Under the pieces are notes generated by a model. That model did not search any database. It was given only the letters and a program-made list of their open reading frames with translations, and was not told where the DNA came from. A program made the translations under genes and the position numbers. Shown piece after piece: positions 1 through 9,642 of a DNA stretch of 64,000 nucleotides. Origin of the DNA: Roseitranquillus sp963776845 (GTDB lineage: Bacteria > Pseudomonadota > Alphaproteobacteria > Rhodobacterales > Rhodobacteraceae). Position 1 is the stretch's first letter. Each line of letters begins with the position of its first letter. The DNA lies in the NCBI GenBank assembly GCA_963776845.1, contig CAVZOJ010000023.1, positions 71,018 to 135,017 on the forward strand, written 5' to 3'.

Positions 1-197
1 TCATCGTGCGGATCATGCGGATACCTCTCACTCCGAGTTTCCGTATGCGGAATCAACGTCGAGACCCGCGGCATCTGTTCCGCGCAAGACTTAGGCATTC
101 GCCGCCGGAGTGGGCGACGCGGGGTGGCAGGCCGCTTTACGGCACTCGCGGCGCGGCCTAAGCCTTGTCTCGCAACCGCGAAAAGGACCCGCCGCCG

Positions 198-3100
198 ATG
201 CCCGACTTCGCCAAGATACTCGTCGCCAACAGGGGGGAGATCGCGATCCGCGTGATGCGGGCGGCGAACGAGATGGGCAAGCGGACGGTCGCCATCTACG
301 CCGAGGAGGACAAGCTCTCCCTGCACCGCTTCAAGGCCGACGAGGCCTACATGATCGGCGAAGGACTGGGGCCCGTCGCGGCGTATCTTTCGATCGAAGA
401 GATCGTGAAGGCTGCCAAGAAATGCGGCGCCGATGCGATCCATCCCGGGTACGGCCTGCTGTCCGAGAACCCCGACTTCGTCGAGGCCGTCGAGGCGGCG
501 GGCATGACCTTCATCGGCCCGAAGGCCGACACGATGCGGCGGCTCGGCGACAAGGCTTCCGCCCGAAGGGTCGCGATCGAGGCTGGCGTGCCTGTCATTC
601 CCGCGAGCGAGGTGCTGGGCGACGACATGGAAGCGACGCGCCGGGCCGCCGAGGAGGTCGGCTATCCACTGATGCTCAAGGCGAGCTGGGGCGGCGGCGG
701 CCGCGGGATGCGTCCGATCAATGGGCCCGACGAGCTCGAGGCCAAGGTGCGGGAGGGCCGGCGCGAGGCCGAGGCGGCATTCGGCAACGGCGAGGGTTAC
801 CTCGAGAAGATGATCGAGCGCGCCCGCCACGTCGAGGTGCAGATCCTCGGCGACAGCCAGGGCAACATCTACCACCTGTGGGAACGCGACTGCTCCGTCC
901 AGCGGCGCAACCAGAAGGTCGTGGAGCGCGCGCCCGCCCCCTACCTCTCCGATGCCCAGCGCGAGGAGCTCTGCAACCTTGGGCGCCGCCTGGCGGAGGC
1001 GGTGAACTACGAATGCGCCGGCACCATCGAGTTCCTTCAGGACATGGCCGATGGCCAGTTCTACTTCATCGAGGTGAACCCGCGCGTCCAGGTCGAGCAC
1101 ACCGTCACCGAGGAGGTGACGGGCATCGACATCGTGCGTGCGCAGATCCTGATCGCCGAGGGCAAGTCGTTGATGGAGGCCACGGGGACCGCCAGCCAGT
1201 ACGACGTCCGCCTGACCGGCCACGCGATACAGTGCAGGATCACAAGCGAGGATCCGACCAACAACTTCATCCCGGACTATGGCCGGATCACCGCCTATCG
1301 CGGCGCCACCGGCATGGGCATCCGCCTCGACGGCGGCACCGCGTACTCGGGTGCGGTCATCACCCGCTTCTACGACTCACTCCTCGAGAAGGTCACGGCT
1401 TGGGCGCCGACGCCCGAGGCCGCCATCGCGCGCATGGACCGGGCGCTGCGCGAGTTCCGCATCCGCGGCGTCTCGACCAACATCGACTTCGTCCTCAACC
1501 TGCTCAGGCACCCGACGTTCCTCAACAACGAGTATCACACCAAGTTCATCGACCAGACGCCGGAGCTCTTCCGGTTCGAGCGGCCGCGCGACCGTGCGAC
1601 CAAGATCCTGACCTACATCGCCGACATCATTGTCAACGGCCACCCGGAGACGCAGGGACGCCCCAAGCCGCCGGCGGAGGCGCGGGAGCCGAAGCCTCCT
1701 GCCGCGCGCGCCGAACCCGCGCGCGGATCACGGCAGATACTGGAAGAGAAGGGCCCCGAGGGTGTCGCCGAATGGATGGCGGCAGAGAAGCGCCTGCTGA
1801 TTACCGACACGACGATGCGCGATGGGCATCAGTCGCTGCTGGCGACGCGGATGCGCTCGATCGACATGATCCGCATCGCCCCGGTCTATGCGGCCAACCT
1901 GCCGCAGCTCTTCTCGGTCGAGTGCTGGGGCGGCGCGACTTTCGATGTGGCCTATCGTTTCCTGCAGGAGTGTCCCTGGCAAAGGCTGCGCGACCTGCGC
2001 GCACGGATGCCCAACCTGATGACGCAGATGCTGCTTCGGGCATCGAACGGCGTCGGCTACACGAATTATCCCGACAACGTCGTGCAAAGCTTCGTCCGAC
2101 AGGCCGCCGAAAGCGGTGTCGACGTCTTCCGCACCTTCGACAGCCTGAATTGGGTGGAGAACATGCGCGTCGCCATGGACGCCGTGATCGGTGCCGGCAA
2201 GGTCTGCGAGGGGACGATCTGCTACACCGGCGACATCGGTGACCCCGACCGATCGAAGTACGACCTCAAGTACTACGTCTCGATGGGCAAGTCGCTGCAG
2301 CAGGCGGGGGCCCATGTCCTCGGCCTCAAGGACATGGCGGGTCTGCTCAAGCCAAAGGCCGCAGGCCCCCTGGTCCGGGCGCTGAAGGAGGAGGTCGGCT
2401 TGCCGATCCACTTCCACACGCACGATACGTCTGGCGCGGCGATCGCGACGGTGCTCGCCGCCGCCGATGCCGGGGTCGATGCCGTCGACGCGGCGATGGA
2501 CGCGCTCTCCGGGAACACCTCGCAGCCGACGCTGGGCTCGATCGTCGAGGCGCTGATGCGGGACGAGCGTGAGACAGGGCTCGACATCTCCGTCATCCGC
2601 GAGATCTCGAACTACTGGGAGGCTGTTCGCGCGCATTACGCGGCTTTCGAGAGCGGCATGCAGTCGCCCGCCTCCGAGGTCTACCTGCATGAGATGCCAG
2701 GAGGGCAGTTCACCAACCTCAAGGCGCAGGCGCGCTCGATGGGGCTCGACGATCGCTGGCACGAGGTGGCGCAGACCTACGCCGACGTGAACCACATGTT
2801 CGGCGACATCGTGAAGGTGACCCCCTCGTCCAAGGTCGTCGGCGACATGGCCCTGATGATGGTCAGCCAGGGCCTGACCCGCACCGATGTCGAGAATCCC
2901 GAGGTCGACGTCTCCTTCCCCGACAGCGTCATCGACATGATGCGCGGCGCCTTGGGCCAGCCCCCCGGCGGCTGGCCGGAGAAGATCCAGAAGCGGGTGC
3001 TCAAGGGCGAGAAGCCGACGACGGAGCGCCCCGGCGCGCGGCTCGAGCCGATCGACATCGAGGCCCGGCGCGAGGCCCTGTCGAAGGAGCTGGAGCTCGA

Positions 3101-3635
3101 GATCGACGATGAGGATCTGAATGGATATCTGATGTATCCCAAGGTCTTCACCGAATACGCCAGGCGGCACGAGACCTATGGGCCAGTGCGGACGCTCTCG
3201 ACCCGGACGTTCTTCTACGGGATGGAGCCGGGCGAGCAGATCTCCCCCGAGATCGACCCCGGAAAAACCCTGGAGATCCGTCTCCAGACCGTCGGCGAGA
3301 CCAACGAGGAGGGCCAGGTCCGGGTCTTCTTCGAGTTGAACGGCCAGCCGCGCGTGATCCGCGTCCCCGACCGCAAGGCGGCCGCTTCTGGCGCGCTCAA
3401 ACCGAAGGCGGACCCAAGCGACGACACTCATGTCGGTGCTCCGATGCCGGGCGTCGTCGCGTCGGTGGTCGCGAAGGCAGGAACGACGGTCAAGCAAGGC
3501 GACCTGCTTCTCACGATCGAGGCGATGAAGATGGAGACCGGCATTCACGCCGAGCACGACGCCACGATCAAGGCCGTGCACGTCACTCCTGGCGCCCAGA
3601 TCGATGCCAAGGATCTTTTGGTGGAGTTCGAGTAG
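198..3635 (+). CDS. pyc: Pyruvate carboxylase
   Basis: Anaplerotic biotin enzyme that makes oxaloacetate from pyruvate, bicarbonate and ATP in the cytoplasm. The 1145-residue product shows the family order: an N-terminal biotin carboxylase/ATP-grasp half (ILVANRGEIAIR at the start, glycine-rich KASWGGGGRGM loop at about 161), a carboxyltransferase domain (TDTTMRDGHQSLL from about 536), and a C-terminal biotinyl domain whose AMKM lysine is residue 1111. Length is normal for the family. ATG 198 is preferred over the in-frame TTG at 165 because it gives the compact N-terminus typical of alphaproteobacterial homologues. It appears to be a single-gene unit; the 197 bases before it show no other gene. 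Confidence 0.97.
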   Translation: MPDFAKILVANRGEIAIRVMRAANEMGKRTVAIYAEEDKLSLHRFKADEAYMIGEGLGPVAAYLSIEEIVKAAKKCGADAIHPGYGLLSENPDFVEAVEAAGMTFIGPKADTMRRLGDKASARRVAIEAGVPVIPASEVLGDDMEATRRAAEEVGYPLMLKASWGGGGRGMRPINGPDELEAKVREGRREAEAAFGNGEGYLEKMIERARHVEVQILGDSQGNIYHLWERDCSVQRRNQKVVERAPAPYLSDAQREELCNLGRRLAEAVNYECAGTIEFLQDMADGQFYFIEVNPRVQVEHTVTEEVTGIDIVRAQILIAEGKSLMEATGTASQYDVRLTGHAIQCRITSEDPTNNFIPDYGRITAYRGATGMGIRLDGGTAYSGAVITRFYDSLLEKVTAWAPTPEAAIARMDRALREFRIRGVSTNIDFVLNLLRHPTFLNNEYHTKFIDQTPELFRFERPRDRATKILTYIADIIVNGHPETQGRPKPPAEAREPKPPAARAEPARGSRQILEEKGPEGVAEWMAAEKRLLITDTTMRDGHQSLLATRMRSIDMIRIAPVYAANLPQLFSVECWGGATFDVAYRFLQECPWQRLRDLRARMPNLMTQMLLRASNGVGYTNYPDNVVQSFVRQAAESGVDVFRTFDSLNWVENMRVAMDAVIGAGKVCEGTICYTGDIGDPDRSKYDLKYYVSMGKSLQQAGAHVLGLKDMAGLLKPKAAGPLVRALKEEVGLPIHFHTHDTSGAAIATVLAAADAGVDAVDAAMDALSGNTSQPTLGSIVEALMRDERETGLDISVIREISNYWEAVRAHYAAFESGMQSPASEVYLHEMPGGQFTNLKAQARSMGLDDRWHEVAQTYADVNHMFGDIVKVTPSSKVVGDMALMMVSQGLTRTDVENPEVDVSFPDSVIDMMRGALGQPPGGWPEKIQKRVLKGEKPTTERPGARLEPIDIEARREALSKELELEIDDEDLNGYLMYPKVFTEYARRHETYGPVRTLSTRTFFYGMEPGEQISPEIDPGKTLEIRLQTVGETNEEGQVRVFFELNGQPRVIRVPDRKAAASGALKPKADPSDDTHVGAPMPGVVASVVAKAGTTVKQGDLLLTIEAMKMETGIHAEHDATIKAVHVTPGAQIDAKDLLVEFE

Positions 3636-3804
3636 ACGTCGCCGCCGCACGTCCGAACCGTGCGCCGGGAATACCGACACTTGGCCTGCAGTCCGCCTTG
3701 GATCGCAGAGCAGCCTCAAGGCGCAAATTTGGACTTGCAGCCGCGATGTCTCTTGGATACGTCCGCACCACCCGAGGGGAACCGCAAGTCCACCTCGCCA
3801 GAGA

Positions 3805-3879
3805 GCGGGCGTAGCTCAGGGGTAGAGCATTACCTTGCCAAGGTAAGGGTCGTGAGTTCGAATCTCATCGCCCGCTCCA
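3805..3879 (+). tRNA. tRNA-Gly (GCC)
   Basis: A 75-nt cloverleaf with CCA encoded. The acceptor stem GCGGGCG (3805-3811) pairs with CGCCCGC (3869-3875), the discriminator is T, the anticodon GCC lies at 3837-3839 within TTGCCAA, and the T-loop is GTTCGAATC. It decodes GGC/GGT glycine codons. It lies free-standing between pyc and the convergent regulator gene; the 183 bases after it hold nothing recognisable. Confidence 0.97.
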
Positions 3880-4062
3880 TTTCACTGACTGACAAGACTG
3901 TTGGTAGGACGACCCTCTCCTACGCAGCGGGCCGCTGAGCTTTTCCGGCGTGCCAAGCAGGCGACGTACCGGGCATCGACCTCGACTGGCGAGGCAGCGG
4001 ACAGCACGACGTCGATGTCGCGGAAGCTCAACAGCCCGAGTCGCGCGGGACCTTCAGTCGCT

Positions 4063-5469
4063 TCAACTCTCCAGCCGGGTCGCGCCGCGACGGTCTGAAT
4101 CGATCGGCAGATCGATGTGGAGCGGCTGATAGGCGCGTTGGGTGCAGCCGAGGCGCGGGCAGATCTGGCAGTTGATGCCGATCGGCGTGATCGGGCCGGG
4201 GTCACTGAGGTCGAAGCCGTCGGCATAGCCGATCCGCCCCGCCTCGCCGATGACGCAGCCGAGCCCCACGGCGAGGCGCATGTCCTGTGTGTCGCGGCTG
4301 AAGACCGGGCGGTTGACGGTCCGACTGAGCGTGAAGAACCGCGCACCGTCAGGAAGTTCGACGAACTGCGGCAGGATGACGTCGGGGTTTCGAAACGCCA
4401 TGTGGATGTTCCACTTGGGACATGAGCCGCCATGATCAGCAAGGTGGAAAGATGTCGAGTTGAAGCGCTTCGTCACGTTGCCGGCCTTGTCGACCCGCAG
4501 AAAGAAGAACGGCACGCCGAGCGCTCCCTCGCGCTGGAGCGTCGTCAGGCGGTGACAGACCTGTTCGAACGAGGTGCCGAAACGCGCCGCGATCATGTCG
4601 ATGTCGTAGCGCGAGGCCCCTGCCGCGCGAAGGATCGGACCGTAGGGCATCAGCAAGGCCGCGGCGAAGTAGTTCGCGAGCTCCACGCGCAGCCTCGCAC
4701 GACCGCGCTCCTCGGCGATCCCGCTCTTGAGGACGAGGTCTTCGATCGCCTCGGCGCCCTCAACCAGCCCAAGGACGTGCGCTAGCTGGAAGACCCGGTT
4801 CGCGTGATCCAGCGCCTCCGACAAACGCAACTCGCCCGCATCCCGGTCGAAGACGCGCAACGTGTCCGGAAGACTGTCGACCGGTTCGATCCGGAGGCTG
4901 ATGCCGTGGCGACCGATCAGCCGCGCCTTGAGAATGCCGTAGGTGTCGTCGCCATCGAACCGCTCCTCGCCACGGATGTCCTCCGCCAGCCGCTCCAGCT
5001 TGGGGAAGTGATTGCGGTGGTCGCGGAAGTAGTCGTGGATCACCGCCTCGAGCGAGCGTCCCAGCAGCTCTGCCGGCAATCCGCCAGGTCCTCCTCGCGT
5101 TACACTGTCGACAACTCCACGGTAGCGCTTCTGGAGTTCGAGAAAGGCTTCCACGAGCCGCGGCGCGTGGTCGAGTGCGGCGCGAAGCTCCTGCAGGTCG
5201 GGACGTTCGCCTCGGAAGACCGGATCTTGCAGTGCATTGCGCAGGTCCGCCAGATGCGTCGCCGCGTCGTCCTTGAGCAGGTCGCGCCAGTCGACGCCGT
5301 AGGCATCGCTGAGGGCCATCAGCATGCGAACCGAAAGGCTACGCTGATTCGTCTCGATCAGCGTCACGTAGGCGGGGCTCACACCCAGCGCCTTGGCCAT
5401 CTGAGCCTGCGTCTGGTTCCGTTCCCGCCGCAGCTGTCGCAGCCGAGGTCCCACGAACGTCTTCGCCAT
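4063..5469 (-). CDS. ScfR-family short-chain acyl-CoA-responsive regulator (XRE + DUF2083)
   Basis: Cytoplasmic transcription factor of 468 residues. An XRE helix-turn-helix occupies about residues 8-62 (RLRQLRRERNQTQAQMAKAL, SPAYVTLIE). An IrrE/ImmA-like peptidase fold follows in the middle, then a C-terminal DUF2083 region with the cysteine cluster CQICPRLGC (Cys434, 437, 442). This is the architecture of RamB/PccR/MccR (ScfR) proteins, which sense short-chain acyl-CoAs and control acetate, propionate or methylcitrate genes. Which subclade this is cannot be told here. It is divergent from a glyoxylate aminotransferase across 179 bp holding an AT-rich inverted repeat. The nearby pyc and more distant acs fit a role in C2/C3 metabolism (inference). 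Confidence 0.87.
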   Translation of the reverse strand: MAKTFVGPRLRQLRRERNQTQAQMAKALGVSPAYVTLIETNQRSLSVRMLMALSDAYGVDWRDLLKDDAATHLADLRNALQDPVFRGERPDLQELRAALDHAPRLVEAFLELQKRYRGVVDSVTRGGPGGLPAELLGRSLEAVIHDYFRDHRNHFPKLERLAEDIRGEERFDGDDTYGILKARLIGRHGISLRIEPVDSLPDTLRVFDRDAGELRLSEALDHANRVFQLAHVLGLVEGAEAIEDLVLKSGIAEERGRARLRVELANYFAAALLMPYGPILRAAGASRYDIDMIAARFGTSFEQVCHRLTTLQREGALGVPFFFLRVDKAGNVTKRFNSTSFHLADHGGSCPKWNIHMAFRNPDVILPQFVELPDGARFFTLSRTVNRPVFSRDTQDMRLAVGLGCVIGEAGRIGYADGFDLSDPGPITPIGINCQICPRLGCTQRAYQPLHIDLPIDSDRRGATRLES

Positions 5470-5485
5470 CGGACGACCTTTCGTC

Positions 5486-5514
5486 TTACAATATTACATA
5501 TCATACCGTTGTAA
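5486..5514. promoter_or_regulatory. AT-rich inverted repeat, candidate ScfR operator
   Basis: Arms TTACAA (5486-5491) and TTGTAA (5509-5514) are separated by 17 bp, just upstream of the ScfR-type start codon and facing the divergent aminotransferase gene. A second TTACA sits in the spacer. The AT content stands out against the GC-rich surroundings. Autoregulation by the adjacent ScfR protein is the natural guess but is inference only. Confidence 0.4.
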
Positions 5515-5648
5515 TGCATTCGCCTTACACACCAACACGATTTCTCGTGTCAATCTCAGCATTGTCGTTACGTAAGCGTCGCAAGGTGGAGGGCCGAGTC
5601 GAGTCGCGTCAGGCCTCGCCAAGAAAATCACTCGCGAGGAGGATCCCG

Positions 5649-6843
5649 ATGAACTTTCAGAACCCCGTGTTCGTGCCAGGGCCGACGAACATTCCGGAGG
5701 CGATCCGCAAGGCATGCGACATGCCGACCGTGGACCATCGTTCGCCCGCCTTTACCGAAATCCTGCGCCCGGCGCTCGAAGGCGTCCGCAAGGTGTTGAA
5801 GAGCGAGACGGCCGAGATCTTCATCTTCCCGGCGAGCGGCACGGGAGGCTGGGAAGCGGCCGTGACGAACTGCTTGTCACCGGGCGACCGTGTGCTGGCG
5901 GCGCGGAACGGCATGTTCTCGCATCTCTGGATCGAGATGTGCCGCCGGCTCGACCTTGAAGTCGAGGTCGTGGACGTCGAGTGGGGAGAGGGTATTCCCG
6001 CCGATCGCTTCAACCGAGATCCTCACCGCCGACACCGAACACTCGATCAAGGCCGTCCTCGCCACCCACAACGAGACGGCGACCGGCGTCGCCTCCGACA
6101 TTCGCGCCATCCGGACGGCAATGGACGACGCCGACCACCCGGCGATGCTGTTCGTCGACGGCGTGAGCTCGATCGGCTCCATCGACTTCCGCATGGACGA
6201 TTGGAAGGTCGACGTCGCCGTTACCGGCTCGCAAAAGGGCTTCATGCTGCCCGCTGGCCTCGCCATCGTCGGCGTCAGCCCCAAGGCAATGGCGACTATT
6301 GACGCCTCAGGGCTTCGCCGCAGCTACTTCGACTTCCGCTGGATGAAGTCGGGCTACGACCAAGGCTCCTACCCCTACACTCCCTCCGTCGGCATGCTGA
6401 ACGGCCTCAAGCTTTCCTGCGAGATGCTGCTGGACGAGGGGCTCGAGGCGGTTTTCGCCCGCCATCGCCGCATCGCGGATGGCGTGCGCGCCGCCGTACA
6501 CGCCTGGGGCTACGAGACGTGCGCCAAGCGGCCGGAGGTCTGGTCGGACACCGTCACGGCGATCCGCACGCCGGAGGGCTTCGACGCACAGCAGGTCGTC
6601 ATCCGCGCGCGCGAAGACTATGGCGTCGCCTACGGCGGGGGTCTCGGCGATGTTGCAGGCAAGGTCTTCCGCATCGGCCACCTCGGCATGCTGAGCGATG
6701 TCCAGGCGCTGTCGGGCATCGCTACGGCCGAGATGGTGATGGCGGATCTCGGAATGCCGATCCGGCTCGGGAGCGGCGTTGCGGCTGCGCAGGACAGCTA
6801 TCGCCACGGAGCGGCCGACACGCTGGCGCGCGCCGCAGAATAG
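5649..6843 (+). pseudogene. Serine/aspartate-glyoxylate aminotransferase (SgaA/BhcA-like), single-base frameshift
   Basis: PLP fold-type I aminotransferase that transaminates glyoxylate to glycine. About 397 residues are recovered if one extra C in the CC at 6014-6015 is ignored. The N-terminal part reads VFVPGPTNIPE, DHRSP and SGTGGWEAA; after the shift come HNETATGV, FVDGVSSIGS and the PLP-lysine motif TGSQKG. The text resembles BhcA (aspartate-glyoxylate aminotransferase of the beta-hydroxyaspartate cycle) as well as methylotroph SgaA; no bhcB/C/D neighbours are present, so the donor is undecided. ATG 5649 follows an AGGAGG ribosome site. A single indel in an otherwise perfectly conserved gene suggests a sequencing error as readily as real loss. 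A strong terminator follows. Confidence 0.85.
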
Positions 6844-6867
6844 GCGGTTCTGCAAGACAACGAAGCT

Positions 6868-6895
6868 GAGGGGGCCTGCCGGCCCCCTCTTGCTT
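6868..6895 (+). terminator. Rho-independent terminator
   Basis: A perfect 9-bp stem GAGGGGGCC/GGCCCCCTC (6868-6876 with 6881-6889) with a TGCC loop is followed by TTGCTT. It sits 25 bp after the aminotransferase stop codon. Confidence 0.8.
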
Positions 6896-6964
6896 AGAAG
6901 CAGGTTGCGCGGTGCCGCGCACCTTGCTTTGGTCACATCGTTCGTTGGGCAGGGAGGGCCGCGC

Positions 6965-7567
6965 ATGACAATCTGGAAACTCGTCGCCGCCGTAGCCATT
7001 GCCGGCAACGCCGCCGCGCCCCTTCCAGCGGCCTTCGGTGACGACCCTGATTGGCCGTGCGTACAGCGAAGGGTGGACCACCTCTCCCTTGCTGTCATGT
7101 GGCCAGAACCAGTGCCGCTGGAGGCGGAATCGCTGGAGGATGAATGGAACGATGTGGCCGAAGCGATGGCCCTCCGCCGCGTCTCGATCGACGAGGTGGA
7201 GGCTCTCGTCGACGCCGTCGCCGCGGAGCATAACGTTGACGGGTCGACATACGGGCGTCTCTTCGCCGCTGCGTTCGATCGGATCGACCGCAGGCGGACG
7301 CGGATCATCGAGGGGATCGTGCGGTACGCGCGTGGCCAGGCCGAGCTAGCCGAAGAGATCGACGCCCTGCGCACGGAATTTGTCGAGCTTGAAACGGCGG
7401 CTGAGCCCGACTTCGACCGGCTGGACGCGCTCGAGGCCGAAATCGACTGGCGGGAACGGGTCTTCGAGGACCGCAACGCTGCGCTGACCTATGTCTGCGA
7501 GACGCCAGTTCTGCTGGAGCGTCGCGCCTACGAGCTCGCACAGCGTCTGCTGGCGCGGACAGACTAG
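6965..7567 (+). CDS. Exported protein of unknown function
   Basis: A 200-residue protein with a signal peptide (MTIWKLVAAVAIAGNAAAPLPAAFG), so probably periplasmic. The mature part opens with DDPDWPCVQRRVDHLS, containing one early cysteine, and continues as a largely helical, charged region with EID/ELE heptad-like stretches at about residues 120-170; a second cysteine lies near residue 178. I do not recognise a named domain. It converges, with 1 bp between stops, on a PQQ-associated metallo-hydrolase; a role near that relay is a guess from position. ATG 6965 is chosen because it starts the signal peptide. Confidence 0.75.
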   Translation: MTIWKLVAAVAIAGNAAAPLPAAFGDDPDWPCVQRRVDHLSLAVMWPEPVPLEAESLEDEWNDVAEAMALRRVSIDEVEALVDAVAAEHNVDGSTYGRLFAAAFDRIDRRRTRIIEGIVRYARGQAELAEEIDALRTEFVELETAAEPDFDRLDALEAEIDWRERVFEDRNAALTYVCETPVLLERRAYELAQRLLARTD

Positions 7568-7568
7568 C

Positions 7569-8600
7569 TCATTCCCACTCCAGCTCGGTGTAGGCCGCCG
7601 TCGCGTTTCTTGGGTTGTAGAGTTCGAACAGGCGCCAGTTCTCAGCCTCGGACTGCGCCACCGTCTCCGCAGCGGCCGACAGGGTGAGCCCCGCCTCCAG
7701 CGCCTCGCGCGTGTCGCGCTCCAGCACATCGAGGTAGCGCCGGAGATCCGCTCCACCCTCGGGCCACGGCAGCGAGGCGGCGCCGTGGCCGGGCACGACC
7801 CTCGTCGCCTTAAGCGCATCCATCCGGTCCAGAACTGCCTGCCAGCCGATCAGTGAACCGTCGAGTGCCGGTGCGTGAACGTCGAAGACGAGGTCCCCGC
7901 CAAGAAGCGTGCCGGTCAGCGTATCGTAGGCGGTGACATCGGTGGGTGAGTGTGCGGTCGGCGATGCCGAGAGCCGAAGGACTCGGCCGCCGAGATCGAG
8001 ATCGAATTCGCCCTCGATCAGCCGATCCGGCGATGGGGTCTGCGTCCCGAGAAACGCCGGGCCGATCAGGCGTTTAAATGCGGTCTCGTAGCTTTCGGCG
8101 CGCGTCGCAAGCGCTTGCGGAAGCGACGGGTGTCCGACGATTTCCGCCCCAGCATCGGCAAGCGCTGTCGCACCGAACACGTGATCGGGGTGCATGTGCG
8201 ACAGGATGACGAATGAGATCGGCAGGTCGGTGACCGACCTCACGGTGGCGACGACGCTCTCGCCGATCTCTCGCGATCCGCCCGCATCGAAGACTGCCAC
8301 CCGGTCGTCTCCGACGATGATGGCGAGGTTCGCGACGTCGCCAACGTTCTCCGGCCCCGGCTCGGCGACGCTGCCGACATGCACGAAGAGGCCTGGCGCA
8401 ACCTCGACGACGTCTAGGGGATCGCCGCTTTGCTTTGCGCATCGCACATCGTCGACCTTGTGCGCCGTCCGCCATTCAGCGAGGCGTGCGGCCGCAGCGG
8501 ACCTCGCCGCCTCACACTCGGCCGCACCGATCTGAACCACGCGGTCGGCGCAGGTACCCGGATCGGACAACAGGCAGATGGTGGCGAGAACGTCCCACAT
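7569..8600 (-). CDS. Quinoprotein relay system zinc metallohydrolase 2-like MBL-fold protein
   Basis: A 343-residue metallo-beta-lactamase-fold protein. A short N-terminal exported-looking segment (MWDVLATICLLSDPGTC) precedes a cysteine-containing region and then the MBL domain with the zinc motif SHMHPDH (His135, His137, Asp139, His140), a later GGDLVFD and the histidine of VPGHG. The layout and the closing NPRNATAAYTELEWE resemble the SoxH-related family that co-occurs with PQQ-dependent alcohol dehydrogenases and periplasmic electron relays. No PQQ enzyme or pqq gene is in this window, so the partner must be elsewhere. It could be a generic MBL hydrolase, but the two-part architecture favours the relay family. 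Confidence 0.75.
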   Translation of the reverse strand: MWDVLATICLLSDPGTCADRVVQIGAAECEAARSAAAARLAEWRTAHKVDDVRCAKQSGDPLDVVEVAPGLFVHVGSVAEPGPENVGDVANLAIIVGDDRVAVFDAGGSREIGESVVATVRSVTDLPISFVILSHMHPDHVFGATALADAGAEIVGHPSLPQALATRAESYETAFKRLIGPAFLGTQTPSPDRLIEGEFDLDLGGRVLRLSASPTAHSPTDVTAYDTLTGTLLGGDLVFDVHAPALDGSLIGWQAVLDRMDALKATRVVPGHGAASLPWPEGGADLRRYLDVLERDTREALEAGLTLSAAAETVAQSEAENWRLFELYNPRNATAAYTELEWE

Positions 8601-8705
8601 TGTTCAGCCATCATCTGCCATGAGGCATGCCCTGTCGATCGCGTCGCCCCCTGGTGACGGTCCGGACACTTGGCGACCTTGACGACGATGAGGTCGCGCC
8701 GAAAG

Positions 8706-9410
8706 CTAGCGGGGTGCCGGAACGCCCAGACGCTCGTGTATCGAGGCAACGGTGGCGGCGTCGAGGCCAAGAGCGGAGGCGAGGTCGCGCAGATAGCGGA
8801 CCTCGGCCTCGCTATCGACGTCGATCGCCATGATTGAAATGAGGTAGACCTTTGCCTCACTCCCCTCCGGCGTTTCCGCGGCGAGCGCCTTCGGGTCTAC
8901 CGGCGCCCTGACCTGCTCTTCGATGAAGGTCATCTCCTCGGCGGACGCGTCCTCGACATGATCCATCAGGCGGGCCTTCTCCGCGGCGTCGATGCGACCA
9001 TCGGCCTTGGCCGCCATGATCATCGCGCGCAGGAGGTGTGCCGCCTCGCGTTCCTCAGCGGCATCTGGCGGCGTCTCGGGCTCGCCATATCGCTCGAACG
9101 ACTGGTTGAGAAGATCACCGAGGCTGCCCTGGCGCGGCGGTGCCGCCGTGCCGGCGCTGGCCGCGCCCGGGTTCGACCGCCCGGAAAGAGACTCAAGCAA
9201 GCCTCCGAGGCCGCCCGCCGTAGAGCCCTTTCCGGAGAGCACCTGACCCAGCATCCCCTCGAGGCCGCCGCGCGAGCCTCCGGAGGTGCCGGCCCGCTTG
9301 AGTTCGTCCAGGATCGAGCCCTTGCCGGCCCGGCTCTTTGCGACGTTGTTGACGCCCTTGGCTATCGCCACGCCCACGGCCACCTTGGCCAGCGTCTTTA
9401 CCAGGCTCAT
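8706..9410 (-). CDS. DUF533 (YebE/TerB-like) protein
   Basis: A 234-residue protein. The N-terminal helix (MSLVKTLAKVAVGVAIAKGV) and a glycine/serine-rich linker (about 45-105) lead to a C-terminal helical TerB-like domain. That domain contains LLRAMIMAAKADGRIDAAEKARL and VYLISIMAIDVDSEAEVRYL, typical of DUF533. Members are membrane-associated or periplasmic proteins of unknown role; tellurite-resistance labels in this superfamily are structural only. It is co-directional with the MBL gene, 105 bp apart. Confidence 0.8.
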   Translation of the reverse strand: MSLVKTLAKVAVGVAIAKGVNNVAKSRAGKGSILDELKRAGTSGGSRGGLEGMLGQVLSGKGSTAGGLGGLLESLSGRSNPGAASAGTAAPPRQGSLGDLLNQSFERYGEPETPPDAAEEREAAHLLRAMIMAAKADGRIDAAEKARLMDHVEDASAEEMTFIEEQVRAPVDPKALAAETPEGSEAKVYLISIMAIDVDSEAEVRYLRDLASALGLDAATVASIHERLGVPAPR

Positions 9411-9642
9411 TGAAACCTCCCCGTTGCTCTTGCGCTCAATCTAGGTGCACGCACGGTGAGGACCAAGTTCGACGCAGGCTTGTCGGAAAGATCGCGGCGA
9501 CCGCCCAGCCATTCTGCGACCCGATCCGTGAGCCGCGCCGCATTTTGGCGTTCTTGGTCAAGTTCGCGCGCAGCGAAGGAGACGGCTTGCGACACTGGAT
9601 GCGCGCCTGTGCGGTGATGCCTCGATCGCGGGCCGGCCGGCT

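Noticed and set aside
1728..3719. Long open frame antisense to pyruvate carboxylase (about 660 codons)
   Set aside because: It mirrors the codon structure of a high-GC gene on the opposite strand; no motif, no ribosome site and no family resemblance, while pyc is fully conserved.
3882..4442. Serine/arginine-rich frame overlapping the end of the ScfR-type gene
   Set aside because: Shadow frame; the ScfR C-terminal cysteine motif is encoded in the correct frame there.
6014..6015. Programmed frameshift in the glyoxylate aminotransferase
   Set aside because: No slippery run or stimulatory structure at the site; a simple extra C explains the shift, so an error or mutation is more likely.
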